The notes: generated by a model from the sequence alone, not told the origin. Shown: positions 47,157 through 56,636, counted from the first letter of the stretch. The stretch is DNA of 56,695 nucleotides from Bradyrhizobium uaiense (GCF_010811875.1 NZ_VKHP01000024.1:1-56695); one strand, 5' to 3'. A program made the numbers and translations.

Positions 47157-47743
47157 ACCGCTCCTCCACTGCGTCCCAGCGCAAGCCCCTTCTCCAGCGC
47201 CTTGGCGAAATTGTTCTCCACCGTCTTGCGCGGGATGTGGCGGCGCAGGAAATCCGCCCACAGGAATTCGCTGAACGGCGTCGTGTCCTTGGCGAAGCCG
47301 CCGGCCCGGCGCATCTCACCGGCAAGGCTGCGGAACGGATCGTCCTTGAGATCCTTGATCGATTTCGGAATATCCCTGAAGTGGCAGCGCTCGCCCTTGG
47401 AATTGTAGGGATAGACCCAGCGCTTGTTGTCCATCACGCCCCAGAACACGTCACGCTCGACCATCGTGAGATCGCCGATCACCGTGACCAGGATGTCCTT
47501 GACGCCCTCCTCGTGCAGCGCCCGCGCCATGTGATGGTGGTCGACCACGTAGTAGCGATCGTCGGGTCCGTGAACGACCGGGATCATGTGCTTGCCCAGC
47601 AGCTCTGCGCGCTTCTTGTCCGAGTTGTGCTCGCGCCAGCGCTTCCGCTTCTCCTTCACCTCATGCATGCCGACCGTCATCTGGGTCGGCCGTAGCGACA
47701 TGATCGGGACCGGTTTGACATAGGGCTCGCGCGTATGGGCCAT
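47117..47743 (-). CDS. ParB-like nuclease-domain protein (ParBc_2)
   Basis: 208 residues of the putative ParB-like nuclease family (PF08857 type). The ParB/sulfiredoxin core shows as PIMSLRPTQMTVGMHEV at the start and VVDHHHMARALHEEG, where ParB has its GxRR/ERxxA box and this family has DHHH. It is not a chromosome-partition ParB: there is no parA and no HTH domain. Divergent from the channel gene by 87 bases; convergent overlap with MgtC of 40 bases. Confidence 0.85.
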   Translation of the reverse strand: MAHTREPYVKPVPIMSLRPTQMTVGMHEVKEKRKRWREHNSDKKRAELLGKHMIPVVHGPDDRYYVVDHHHMARALHEEGVKDILVTVIGDLTMVERDVFWGVMDNKRWVYPYNSKGERCHFRDIPKSIKDLKDDPFRSLAGEMRRAGGFAKDTTPFSEFLWADFLRRHIPRKTVENNFAKALEKGLALGRSGGAVYLPGWCGPASDD

Positions 47744-47830
47744 GAATTGTACTCCCGTTTGACCGGCACTCCGGAATGGGTTCCATTATGACATGATGCC
47801 ACAGGCAGACGAAAGGGCCGGTTCGGCGGA

Positions 47831-48712
47831 ATGGCTTTGAGAGCAAACGAGCGCCTGAAGGCCCGCACGATCCGCCTCGGCAACCGGGAGGTTGTGACCG
47901 AGGGGTTGGAGCTCAGCTTCTGGGCAGACATCAGCCATCGCTGCATGACGGCATCCTGGCCCGCCTTTATTGGCGGTGCAGCATTGGTGTTCGTCGCCTT
48001 CAATGCCGTGTTCGCCTTGCTCTATTGGCTCGGTGATCACCCGATCGCCAACGTACCCGACGGCCAGTACGTCGACTACCTCTATTTCAGCATCGAAACA
48101 CTTTCGACCGCCGGCTACGGCGACATGCACCCGCAGACCCATTACGGGCACTTCATCGCCACCATCGAGCTCTTCACCGGCATCTTCTCGATGTCGCTGA
48201 TGACCGGACTGATCTTCGCGCGCTTCTCGCGGCCGAGCGCGCGGCTGCTGTTCGCCGACTATCCCGTGATCTCGAACCATGAAGGCCAGCTGACGCTGAT
48301 GATCCGCCTTGCCAACGAGCGGCACAACATCATCGCCAATGCCACCGCGCGGCTGTGGCTGTTCAAGAACGGCGTCAGCAAGGAAGGCATGCCCTATCGC
48401 CGGTTCTACGAACTGCCGCTCTCGCGCAGCGAAAGCCCGGCGCTGGCGCTAAGCTGGACCCTGTTTCATGTGATCGACCAGCACAGCCCGCTGCACGGCC
48501 TCGACGCCGCGGACCTGGAAGCCGTCAATGCCGGTCTCGGCCTCATCGTGTCGGGCTACGACGACGTTGCAGCGCAAACCTTGCATGCGCGAAAATCGTA
48601 CGAACATTCCGACGTCCGCTTCGGCCATCGCTATGTCGAGATCCTGCAGGCGACCGACGACGGCCGCCTCAGGATCGACTACAGTCGGTTCCACGAGACC
48701 ATCGAGGGATAA
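47831..48712 (+). CDS. Inward-rectifier-type potassium channel (KirBac)
   Basis: 293 residues. Two transmembrane helices (about 48-68 and 108-130) flank a pore loop with the selectivity filter TAGYGD (93-98), followed by a cytoplasmic IgG-like domain with LMIRLANERHNIIANATARL, as in KirBac1/3. It conducts potassium and is likely gated by lipids or ligands through that domain. It stands alone between the ParB-like gene and a small membrane protein. Confidence 0.93.
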   Translation: MALRANERLKARTIRLGNREVVTEGLELSFWADISHRCMTASWPAFIGGAALVFVAFNAVFALLYWLGDHPIANVPDGQYVDYLYFSIETLSTAGYGDMHPQTHYGHFIATIELFTGIFSMSLMTGLIFARFSRPSARLLFADYPVISNHEGQLTLMIRLANERHNIIANATARLWLFKNGVSKEGMPYRRFYELPLSRSESPALALSWTLFHVIDQHSPLHGLDAADLEAVNAGLGLIVSGYDDVAAQTLHARKSYEHSDVRFGHRYVEILQATDDGRLRIDYSRFHETIEG

Positions 48713-48760
48713 ATACTACCTCTGCGCGCATCAAGATTTTAGGTGTGATGTGCAGCGAAC

Positions 48761-49156
48761 GTGCTACACATAAACGGCGACGCGACCGGACTGACAACAG
48801 TGAAGACGCAGCGGCCAATTTCCTCGGATGACGAGCACGTGGTGCTCAAATTCCGGCCGCGTACCTCAGCGCAGCCGCCAGGCAAACGCGAGGAGCGGGT
48901 CCGTTCGACCCGCCCCGCTTCCATCGCTCCTGTTTCCGTCGCCAACGACCTCTCTCGCTATGAGAAGCCGCGCGAGGAGCCGGACGATTTCCGCCAGCGC
49001 ATGCTCGCCAACATCGCCGCCTTCGCCTTCACGGTGGCACTCACCGCCATCGGTATCTGGCTCGCCATGAGCATCGCCGATTTGCGCAAGACCCAGGATT
49101 GCGTGCTGATGGGTCGCCGAGATTGCGCGAAGATTACGGTGATGCCGCGCAGCTAG
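48761..49156 (+). CDS. Hypothetical single-pass membrane protein
   Basis: 131 residues from a GTG at 48761; a GTG at 48800 (MKTQRPISSDDEH) is an equally good start. A long charged, Pro/Arg-rich cytoplasmic part is followed by one helix (about 85-105, FAFTVALTAIGIWLAMSI) and a short outer tail with a Cys pair (QDCVLMGRRDCA). Common in Bradyrhizobium-like genomes without known function, as far as I recall. 48 bases after the channel gene. Confidence 0.7.
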   Translation: MLHINGDATGLTTVKTQRPISSDDEHVVLKFRPRTSAQPPGKREERVRSTRPASIAPVSVANDLSRYEKPREEPDDFRQRMLANIAAFAFTVALTAIGIWLAMSIADLRKTQDCVLMGRRDCAKITVMPRS

Positions 49157-49334
49157 GCTCACCGGAACCGTGCCCAAAAACCGTCCTTGCCAGGCCGGCC
49201 AAGCTCCATTGAACTAACGGCCCTGCTCCGATATACGGGCACACGACTCCGGCAGCAGCAATAGGGAATTCCGGGGCAACGTGCCCGTCTCCTCCAAGTC
49301 GACCCGGAATTACCTTCAATATATCAAAGGCTTA

Positions 49335-49637
49335 ATGATGTCCTCCACATTCGAGCAGATCGCCAACATTATCGCGGAGACCTGCGACATCCCGCGCGAT
49401 ACGATCAAGCCGGAGAGCCACGCGATCGACGATCTCGGGATCGACAGCCTCGACTTCCTCGACATCGCCTTTGCCATCGACAAGGCATTCGGGATCAAGA
49501 TGCCGCTCGAGAAGTGGACCCAGGAGGTCAACGACGGCAAGGCCACGACGGAGCAGTACTTCGTGCTGCAGAATCTCGCCGACCGCATCGACGAGCTGGT
49601 TGCAGCCAAGAACGCGGGCACGGGCTCGGGCTCGTAA
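49335..49637 (+). CDS. acpXL: Acyl carrier protein AcpXL
   Basis: 100 residues. The phosphopantetheine Ser38 is in [10 protein letters not shown]. The sequence and length match AcpXL, the dedicated carrier on which rhizobia build the 27-hydroxyoctacosanoate-type (C26-C32) chain attached to lipid A. The ATG at 49335 or 49338 follows AAAGG. First gene of the fatty-acid operon; the 178-base gap upstream should hold the promoter. Confidence 0.9.
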   Translation: MMSSTFEQIANIIAETCDIPRDTIKPESHAIDDLGIDSLDFLDIAFAIDKAFGIKMPLEKWTQEVNDGKATTEQYFVLQNLADRIDELVAAKNAGTGSGS

Positions 49638-49646
49638 TCGCCCATC

Positions 49647-50123
49647 ATGCAGCTTGAAACCTTTCAGCTGATCGATCGGGTCGTCGACCTCAACCTCGAC
49701 GCAAGGACCATTGTCGTCGAGGCGGACGTCCCGCCGGACAGCCATTCGGTGTTCACGGGACACTTCCCGGGCTACCCGATCATGCCCGGCGTGCTGCTCA
49801 CCGAAGCGATGGCCCAGAGCTCCGGCTGGCTGATCCTCGGTCTGACCAAGTTCGAGCGCATGCCTTTCCTCGCCATGGTCAAGGAAGCCAAGATGCGTGG
49901 CTTCGTCAGCCCCGGATCGACGCTGACGATCGAAGCCAAGATCGAACACGAAGGTTCAGGCTTCACCGTGACCTCGGCGAAAGTCCGCGTCGGCAAGGAG
50001 CTCAAATGCAACGCCGAGCTGACCTTCCGTCATATCCCCTTTCCCAGCCCGGACTTGCGTGTGCACATGGACGCGATGGCCAACAAGATCGGGTTTCCGC
50101 TGCAGGCAATGAGTAATGGCTGA
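49647..50123 (+). CDS. fabZ: 3-hydroxyacyl-ACP dehydratase, FabZ type
   Basis: 158 residues with the FabZ active-site segment HFPGYPIMPGVLLTEAMAQS (catalytic His and, downstream, Glu). It removes water from 3-hydroxyacyl-AcpXL during very-long-chain elongation. It starts 10 bases after acpXL and overlaps the next gene by 8 bases, so the operon is translationally coupled. Confidence 0.9.
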   Translation: MQLETFQLIDRVVDLNLDARTIVVEADVPPDSHSVFTGHFPGYPIMPGVLLTEAMAQSSGWLILGLTKFERMPFLAMVKEAKMRGFVSPGSTLTIEAKIEHEGSGFTVTSAKVRVGKELKCNAELTFRHIPFPSPDLRVHMDAMANKIGFPLQAMSNG

Positions 50124-51300
50124 GAAGGAAGTCTGGATCACCGGCGTAGGCCTGCTCTCCTCGCTCGGCGAGGGGCTGGATACGCATTGGGATGCGCTCG
50201 GCGCCAAGCGCGTCAATGCCGACGAGAAGCGCCTCGCGCCCTACGTGATCCATCCGATCGCCCCCGTCAGCTTCGACGCCCAGATCCCGAAAAAGGGCGA
50301 TCAGCGTCAGATGGAGATGTGGCAGCGGATCGGCACCTATGCTGCCGGGCTGGCGCTCGATTCCGCCGGTGTCAAAGGCAATCAGGAAATCCTGTCGCGG
50401 ATGGACATGATCATCGCAGCCGGTGGCGGCGAGCGTGACCTCAATGTCGACCTGGCGATCATGAACGCCGACGCGCAGGGCAAGCTGCCCCCTGCCCTGC
50501 TCAATGAAAAGCTGATGAACGAGCTGCGCCCGACGCTGTTCCTGGCGCAGCTCTCCAACCTGCTCGCCGGCAATATCGCGATCGTCCACGGCGTGTGCGG
50601 GACGTCGCGCACCTTCATGGGCGAGGAAGCCGCGAGCATCGACGCCGCGCGGATCGCGGTCGCGCGCATCGGGGCCGGACAGAGCGACATCGCCCTGGTC
50701 GGCGCGGCCCATAATGGTGATCGCGGCGACCTGCTGATGCTCTATTCGTTCGGCGACTTCGCCCTCAAGGATCAGCATACGTCGGTCTGGGCCCGCAGGA
50801 ACAACCCGGGCTTCGCGATCGGCTCCGCCGGCGCCTTCCTGGTGATGGAATCGCGCGAGCACGCCGAGGCACGCGGCGCCACGCCATACGCCAAGCTGAC
50901 CAAGGTGGTCGCCGATCTGGCCAAGCGCAAGCAGCCCGGCGCAGTGAAGCAATCGCTGCAGGCGATGTGGCCGCAGCTTGGTGTCAACGATGCCAATGCC
51001 ATGCTGATCACGGGTGCGACCGGCGCGGAGCCTGCGACCGCCGAAGAGCGCGAATTCCTCGGTCAGCACCCCGGCCTTGCCGTGCGCGCCACCGGAACGA
51101 CCTTTGGGCACACCATGGAGGCGCAGTTCCCGCTCGGGCTCGCGCTGGCCGCGCTGTCGATCTCGCGCGGCGCGCTTTATCCGGCCAACGACCCGACCGG
51201 GCTGGAGGTTGAAAAGACCAAAGCGCCAACCCAGATTGTCGTGTTGGGGGTCGGCCACTGGCAGGGCGAAGGCATGGCACTGGTCGAGGCCGTCAAGTAA
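50116..51300 (+). CDS. Degenerate beta-ketoacyl synthase (FabF2-type) of the VLCFA cluster
   Basis: 394 residues with the thiolase/KS fold. Compared with the neighbour FabF1, Cys161 (GVCGTSRTF) and His332 (TFGHTM) remain, but the first catalytic His of the HGTSTPEND motif is replaced (ITGATGAEPATAEE near 298-310) and the conserved Lys before GH is gone, as is the GFGGQNA ending. So it is probably inactive alone and pairs with FabF1, like the chain-length factor of type II polyketide synthases. It overlaps fabZ by 8 bases. Confidence 0.88.
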   Translation: MAEKEVWITGVGLLSSLGEGLDTHWDALGAKRVNADEKRLAPYVIHPIAPVSFDAQIPKKGDQRQMEMWQRIGTYAAGLALDSAGVKGNQEILSRMDMIIAAGGGERDLNVDLAIMNADAQGKLPPALLNEKLMNELRPTLFLAQLSNLLAGNIAIVHGVCGTSRTFMGEEAASIDAARIAVARIGAGQSDIALVGAAHNGDRGDLLMLYSFGDFALKDQHTSVWARRNNPGFAIGSAGAFLVMESREHAEARGATPYAKLTKVVADLAKRKQPGAVKQSLQAMWPQLGVNDANAMLITGATGAEPATAEEREFLGQHPGLAVRATGTTFGHTMEAQFPLGLALAALSISRGALYPANDPTGLEVEKTKAPTQIVVLGVGHWQGEGMALVEAVK

Positions 51301-51327
51301 TTCGGCGCAAGCACCGACGGGGACACC

Positions 51328-52605
51328 ATGACAGCACCACGCGATAAATTCGGCCGACCGATCGTTGTCGTGACCGGCATGGGAATCGTGACGTCGCTCG
51401 GCGGCGGCAAGACCGACAATTGGAAACGCCTCAGCGCAGGCGAGTCCGGCATCAAGACCGTCACGCGCTTTCCGCTCGACAGCATGAAGACGACGATGGC
51501 CGGCGCCGTCGATTTCGTCACCGTCGATCCGTTCTCGTCGACCAGCCTGTCGCAGCGCCTCGCGGAAATCGCCGCCGAAGAGGCACTGGAGCAATCCGGC
51601 ATCGGCAGCAAGGGCGACTTCCCCGGCCCGCTGTTCCTGGCGGTCGCGCCGATCGAGACCGAATGGCCGCAGCGGCTCGAAGTCGCGCGCGACGTTCCGA
51701 CCAAGGACTTTGGCATCATCGAATATCTGGCAACCTGCAGCGGCGGGAAGTTTGCGCACTTCCACCGGCGCTTCACGTTCGGTTCGGTCGCACTCAGCCT
51801 CGCCGAAACTTTCGGCACCAAGGGATCGCCGATTTCGCTCTCGACGGCTTGCGCATCCGGCGCGACCGCGATCCAGCTCGGCGTCGAGGCGATCCGCCGC
51901 GGCGAAACCGATGCAACGCTGTGTATAGCTACCGACGGCTCGGTCAATCCGGAAGCCATGGTGCGATTCTCGCTGCTGTCGGCCCTTTCCACCCAGAATG
52001 ATCCGCCGCAGGCCGCCTCCAAGCCGTTCTCGAAGAACCGCGACGGCTTCGTGATGGCCGAAGGTGCCGGTGCGCTGGTGCTGGAGAGCTACGACGCCGC
52101 GATGGCGCGTGGCGCGCGCATCCTCGGCGTCGTCGCCGGCTGCGGCGAGCTGACCGACTCCTTCCACCGCACCCGCTCGGCGCCCGACGGCAAGCCGGCG
52201 ATTGGCTGCGTCCGCAAGACGCTTGCGGACGCCGGCATGGAGCCCGAGCAGATCGATCACATCAACGCGCACGGCACCTCGACGCCGGAAAACGACAAGA
52301 TGGAATATCTGGCCACATCGGCGGTGTTCGGCGAGCACACCAAGAACATTCCGGTGTCGTCGAACAAGTCGATGGTCGGCCACACCATCTCGGCCGCCGG
52401 CGCGGTCGAGGCGATCTTCTCGCTGCTCACGCTCGAGCATCAGCGGATTCCGCCGACGATCAATTACGAGGTGCCCGATCCCGCGATCCCGTTCGATGTG
52501 GTGGGCAACAAGGCGCGCGATGCCAAGGTGACCGCCGTGATGTCGAACTCGTTCGGGTTCGGCGGGCAGAACGCCTCGCTGATCCTGACGCGCGAACCGG
52601 CCTGA
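51328..52605 (+). CDS. Beta-ketoacyl-ACP synthase II (FabF1-type) of the VLCFA cluster
   Basis: 425 residues with a complete active site: Cys175 (STACASGA), His315 (NAHGTSTP), Lys347 and His352 (NKSMVGH). It extends acyl-AcpXL by two carbons per turn to the very long chain of lipid A. It follows the degenerate synthase by 27 bases. Its slightly longer N-terminus (MTAPRDKFGRPIVVVTG) is usual for this cluster's FabF1. Confidence 0.92.
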   Translation: MTAPRDKFGRPIVVVTGMGIVTSLGGGKTDNWKRLSAGESGIKTVTRFPLDSMKTTMAGAVDFVTVDPFSSTSLSQRLAEIAAEEALEQSGIGSKGDFPGPLFLAVAPIETEWPQRLEVARDVPTKDFGIIEYLATCSGGKFAHFHRRFTFGSVALSLAETFGTKGSPISLSTACASGATAIQLGVEAIRRGETDATLCIATDGSVNPEAMVRFSLLSALSTQNDPPQAASKPFSKNRDGFVMAEGAGALVLESYDAAMARGARILGVVAGCGELTDSFHRTRSAPDGKPAIGCVRKTLADAGMEPEQIDHINAHGTSTPENDKMEYLATSAVFGEHTKNIPVSSNKSMVGHTISAAGAVEAIFSLLTLEHQRIPPTINYEVPDPAIPFDVVGNKARDAKVTAVMSNSFGFGGQNASLILTREPA

Positions 52606-52625
52606 TCCACGCCTCGCCTCGTCCG

Positions 52626-53561
52626 ATGAAACGCCTGCTCCTTCGTACCCGGGCGCGCCTGCGTGACGCAGCAAAGCCCGTGACCAACGTCGCCATTGGC
52701 GCGTTGACGACCGGGCTGCTGCGCACGACGCGCTATTTCGATCCGGAAAAGACCGCACGATTCTTCGGCCACGCCGCGCATTTCATCGGCCGCCGGTTGC
52801 GTGAAGATCGCATCGGCCGCGAGAACCTCACGGCCGCCTTCCCGGAGAAGTCGCCGCAGGAAATCGAAGAGATCCTGACTGGCGTCTGGCACAACCTCGG
52901 ACGGATCGGCGCCGAATTCGCGCATATCGACCGCATCTGGGACCATGACCCCAAGAATCCCGACAAGTCGGGCCGCGTTGAATTCTCGGCGCGCAGCAAG
53001 CAGCTGTTCGATCAATTGCGTGACGACGGCAAGCCGGCACTATTCTTCGCCGCACATCTCGGCAACTGGGAGCTCTCGCCTATTGCCGCCGCCGCGCATG
53101 GCCTCGACGCCACGATCCTGTTCCGGCGGCCGAACATCGAAGCAGCCGACCGCGCCATCGAACGCATCCGCGCCGTCAATTTGGGTACGCTGGTGCCGGC
53201 CGGCCGCGACGCGCCGCTCAAGCTGGCGCAGGCGCTTCAGCGTGGCCAGCACGTCGCGATGCTGGTCGACCAGTATTTGACCAACGGCGTTCCCGTCACC
53301 TTCTTCGGCCGCAAGACCACCGCGAACCCGCTGCTGGCGCGCCTGCGCCGGCAGATCGATTGCCCGATCCACGGCACGCGGATCATCCGCCTGCCCGATG
53401 GCCGTTTCCGCGGCGAGGTCACCGAGGAAGTGAAGCCGGTGTTCGACGCGTCCGGCCAGGTCGATATCCAGGGCACGACGCAGGCGATCACCGACGTCGT
53501 CGAGGGCTGGATCCGCGAATATCCTGATCAATGGCTCTGGCTGCACCGGCGCTGGCGGTAG
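52626..53561 (+). CDS. lpxXL: Lipid A very-long-chain acyltransferase LpxXL
   Basis: 311 residues of the LpxL/HtrB lysophospholipid-acyltransferase type. The HX4E active site is AAHLGNWE; an N-terminal hydrophobic region anchors it to the inner membrane face. Placed at the end of acpXL-fabZ-fabF2-fabF1, it transfers the completed very long chain from AcpXL to lipid A. It starts 20 bases after fabF1, without an intervening alcohol dehydrogenase. Confidence 0.92.
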   Translation: MKRLLLRTRARLRDAAKPVTNVAIGALTTGLLRTTRYFDPEKTARFFGHAAHFIGRRLREDRIGRENLTAAFPEKSPQEIEEILTGVWHNLGRIGAEFAHIDRIWDHDPKNPDKSGRVEFSARSKQLFDQLRDDGKPALFFAAHLGNWELSPIAAAAHGLDATILFRRPNIEAADRAIERIRAVNLGTLVPAGRDAPLKLAQALQRGQHVAMLVDQYLTNGVPVTFFGRKTTANPLLARLRRQIDCPIHGTRIIRLPDGRFRGEVTEEVKPVFDASGQVDIQGTTQAITDVVEGWIREYPDQWLWLHRRWR

Positions 53562-53586
53562 CGATCCGTTACGTCCGCCACTGGCA

Positions 53587-54531
53587 TCACAGACCTTCGC
53601 GATCGAGCGACGGTACGTTCCCTCCGCAAGCGATTACCCATACACGCGAACGCTCGCTGTCGACGACGCCGCCCAAGACCGCCGCCATCGCCAAGGCGCC
53701 GCTCGGCTCGACCCGGATGCCGCAGGTCTCAAGCAGCAACCGGGCAGCGTATTGCACAAGCTCATCGCTAACAGCGCATACCTGAACATTCGACCATTGC
53801 AGAATTTCGAAGGCCCGCACTCCGATCTGCCGGGAGCGCAAGGCATCGCATAGCGTATCTCCAGGAGGATCAATCCGGATCGGAATGCCAATCTCGCGGG
53901 CACGCGCGTAGCGTTGGTGAGTCTGCGGTTCTGCAACATAGATTGCAGTCGAGATGGACCAGGAGCGCAAAGCAAGGGCAACGCCAGCAGCCAGCCCACC
54001 GCCGCCACAGGCAACAATCACGGCATCAGAGGCTGGGCCACTTGCCTGAATGGCAGCTGCAATCTCCGAACCCAGCGTGAAGCTTCCGGCAATCATCTCG
54101 ACGTCTTCGAACGCGTGAAGGTTACGCCAACTGCGTCGATGGGCCTCCATTCGAGCGCAATCGACCAACTCCGACCGCTCGACGATCTTTACCTCAGCTC
54201 CGGTTTTTCGGGCCTGCTCCCTTTTGAAGGCCGCTACGTCCGCGGGCATGACCAAACAGGCGGGCTTGTCCAGCGCCTGAGCGGCCAGGCCGACCGCAAT
54301 CGGAAAGTTTCCTGATCCTGCGGCGACAACTCCTCGCTCAGCATTTCTCGTCCCAAGGATAGCTCCTCGAAACTTGAACGAACCGCCATATTGAACGGTC
54401 TCGTCTTTGACGAGGATTGTTCGCCCGGTCACTGCGTCCAACGCGGCGCACGATCGTATGGGTGTCTGCAGCGCCCGGCCTGCAATAAATTCGAGATCGT
54501 CACGGATCAAATGAATCGGCTGACGGGGCAT
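53587..54531 (-). CDS. Threonine/serine dehydratase-like PLP enzyme
   Basis: 314 residues from MPRQPIHLIRDD at 54531; an in-frame ATG at 54588 is possible. Fold type II: Lys53 in GGSFKFRG binds PLP, and the phosphate loop is CGGGGLAAG near 172. It resembles IlvA/serine racemase-type ammonia-lyases, without the C-terminal ACT regulatory domain, so probably catabolic. Its composition is a little less GC-rich than the neighbours. It converges with lpxXL. Confidence 0.88.
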   Translation of the reverse strand: MPRQPIHLIRDDLEFIAGRALQTPIRSCAALDAVTGRTILVKDETVQYGGSFKFRGAILGTRNAERGVVAAGSGNFPIAVGLAAQALDKPACLVMPADVAAFKREQARKTGAEVKIVERSELVDCARMEAHRRSWRNLHAFEDVEMIAGSFTLGSEIAAAIQASGPASDAVIVACGGGGLAAGVALALRSWSISTAIYVAEPQTHQRYARAREIGIPIRIDPPGDTLCDALRSRQIGVRAFEILQWSNVQVCAVSDELVQYAARLLLETCGIRVEPSGALAMAAVLGGVVDSERSRVWVIACGGNVPSLDREGL

Positions 54532-54686
54532 CCTGGCCTCTGCGGCAATCGCAAACGAGTACCAAGGGCTAATCGGACACGCCTGCACAGGTGTCCAATC
54601 AGCTGTTGTGACTGCTCGATTTATCTTGTGAACGCCTGAAGTATCTCAGCTCGTCATAGGGCAACAGCGTCGTGCCTACACGCAGC

Positions 54687-55796
54687 CTAGCGCCCCGTCT
54701 TCACCCGCGTCCACAGCCGGTTGATGATCCGCTGCGTCGCCGGATCGCGCGCCGTGATCACGAACAGCTTCTTCTGCATCGCCGCGTCGGGATAGATGTT
54801 CCTGTCGTCGAAGATCTTGGGGTCGATCAGCTTCTGGCTCGCCAGATTGCCATTGGCGTAGGACAGGAAGTTCGAGTTCTTCGCCGCGACGTCGGGACGA
54901 TAGAGGTAGTTGATCAGCTCATAGGCCTCAGCGACGTTCTTGGCATCGGCGGGGATTGCGAGATTGTCGAAGAACATCTGCGCGCCCTCCTTCGGGATCG
55001 TGTAGCCGATCTCGACGCCGGTCTTGGCTTCCGCCGCCCGGCTGCGCGCCTGCATGATGTCGCCCGACCATCCGACCACGAAGCAGATCTCGCCCGAAGC
55101 CAGCGCGCTGAGATATTCGGACGAATGGAATTTGCGCACATAGGGCCGGATCTTGGTGACGAGATCGGCGGCCTTCTCGAGGTCGGCCGGCTTGGTCGAA
55201 TTCGGATCGAGACCGAGATAGCTCAGCGCCGCCGGCAGGATGTCGTCGGCCGAATCCAGCATGTGGATGCCGCAATCCCTGAACTTGGCCAGGTTCTCCG
55301 GCTTGAACACCATGTCCCAGCTGTCGATCTTCGCGTCAGGTCCGAGGATATTCTCCGCCATCTTGACGTTGTAGCCGATGCCGGTGGTGCCCCACATGTA
55401 GTTGGCGCCGTAGTTGTTGCCCGGATCGTAGGTCGCGAGTTGCTCCGTCACCACCGGCCAGGCATTGGCGAGGTTCGGCAGCTTCGACTTGTCGAGCTTC
55501 AGGAACACCTTCGCGGTGATCTGCCGCTGCAGGAAATAACCGGTCGGCACCACGACGTCGTAGCCGGACTTGCCCGCGAGCAGCCGGGTCTCCAGCGTCT
55601 CGTTGGCGTCGAACGTATCGTAGACGACCTTGATGCCGGTTTCCTTGGTGAAGTCCTCGAGGACTCCCGGCGCCATGTAGTTCGACCAATTGTAGAAGTT
55701 GACCGTACGATCCTCAGCGCCGGCGGAGGCCGAGAGCAGCAGGAGCGTCGCGACCGCGCCGACGATGCTGACGAGACGACGGTGCTGCTCTCGCAT
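54687..55796 (-). CDS. Extracellular polyamine-type substrate-binding protein
   Basis: 369 residues from MREQHRRLV at 55796. A signal peptide ending SASAGA is followed by a PotF/PotD-type domain: VNFYNWSNYMAPGVLEDF, DVVVPTGYFL, MWGTTGIGYN and a C-terminal YLYRPDVAAKNSNFLSYAN. It binds putrescine/spermidine or a similar cation for an ABC importer whose other genes are not in view. It starts 7 bases past the aminotransferase stop in the same direction, suggesting one transcript. Confidence 0.92.
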   Translation of the reverse strand: MREQHRRLVSIVGAVATLLLLSASAGAEDRTVNFYNWSNYMAPGVLEDFTKETGIKVVYDTFDANETLETRLLAGKSGYDVVVPTGYFLQRQITAKVFLKLDKSKLPNLANAWPVVTEQLATYDPGNNYGANYMWGTTGIGYNVKMAENILGPDAKIDSWDMVFKPENLAKFRDCGIHMLDSADDILPAALSYLGLDPNSTKPADLEKAADLVTKIRPYVRKFHSSEYLSALASGEICFVVGWSGDIMQARSRAAEAKTGVEIGYTIPKEGAQMFFDNLAIPADAKNVAEAYELINYLYRPDVAAKNSNFLSYANGNLASQKLIDPKIFDDRNIYPDAAMQKKLFVITARDPATQRIINRLWTRVKTGR

Positions 55797-55803
55797 CCTG
55801 GCC

Positions 55804-56577
55804 CTACCTCTTGCGGCGGTGAACCGCGTCCGACAGCCGCTCGAGCGCGGTATCGAGCGTCGAGTCCTTCTTGGCGAAACAGAAACGCACAACGGACGTC
55901 ACAGCATCCTGCTCGTAAAACGCCGACACTGGAATAGCCGCAACCTTGTAATCCTGCACAATTCGCCAGCAGAACTCAGCATCGGTCTCGTTGAGGCCGA
56001 GCGGCGATAGGTCAACGGTGAGGAAATACGTCCCCTGCGACTTCAGCACCGGAAAGCCGATGCTCTCGAGCCCCTTGGAGAGACGGTCGCGGCTCCGCGC
56101 CATGTCCTTGCGCATGTCGAGGAAATAATCGTCTGGCTTGCCGAGGCCGTACGCAACCGCGGCCTGCAGATTGGGTGCCGTCGTGAAGGTGAGGAACTGG
56201 TGCACCTTCGCCGCCACGCGCAGCAGCGGCGGCGCGGCGCAGACGAAGCCGATCTTCCAGCCCGTCAGCGAGAAGATCTTGCCGGCGCTGCCGACCTTGA
56301 TGGTGCGATCGCGCATCCCCGGAATCGTGATCAGCGGGATGTGCTCGCGGCCGTCGAACACGACGTGTTCCCAGACCTCGTCGCAGATCGCGACCACGTC
56401 GAACTCCTGGCAATACCGCGCCAGCAATTCGAGGTCCTCGCGCGGATAGACCACCGCGGCCGGGTTGAGCGGATTGTTGAACAGCACCGCCTTGGTCTTG
56501 TGGTTGAAGACGCTGCGCAGCATCTCCTCGTTCAGCCGCCACTCCGGCGGGCCGAGCCGCAACAGCCGCGGATGCTT
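55804..56577 (-). pseudogene. Class I/II aminotransferase, N-terminal part missing at an inversion junction
   Basis: About 255 residues corresponding to the C-terminal two thirds of a class I/II aminotransferase (normal length about 390). The PLP Lys is present in SAGKIFSLTGWK, with NNPLNPAAVVY and the Arg motif VRFCFAKK. The minus-strand frame meets a TGA just beyond 56577. Sequence for an upstream part of such an enzyme (NGYNQYPSMMGIPELRQ) instead lies on the opposite strand at 56581-56635. So the gene is split by an inversion, real or an assembly artefact. Confidence 0.85.
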
Positions 56578-56579
56578 CC

Positions 56580-56636
56580 ATCAACGGCTACAACCAGTAT
56601 CCGTCGATGATGGGCATTCCGGAGCTCCGTCAGACG
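56580..56636 (+). pseudogene. Inverted fragment of an aminotransferase N-terminal region
   Basis: The plus-strand frame encodes INGYNQYPSMMGIPELRQ, a conserved segment expected about 60-80 residues into class I/II aminotransferases, in opposite orientation to the C-terminal part at 55804-56577. Similarity is lost after ELRQ. The intervening 50 or so residues are missing. Confidence 0.75.

Noticed and set aside
47117..47743. Chromosome-partitioning ParB with a nearby parS/origin
   Set aside because: It lacks the HTH region and a parA partner, and no inverted GTTnCAC-like parS site was seen; it belongs to the ParB-like nuclease group.
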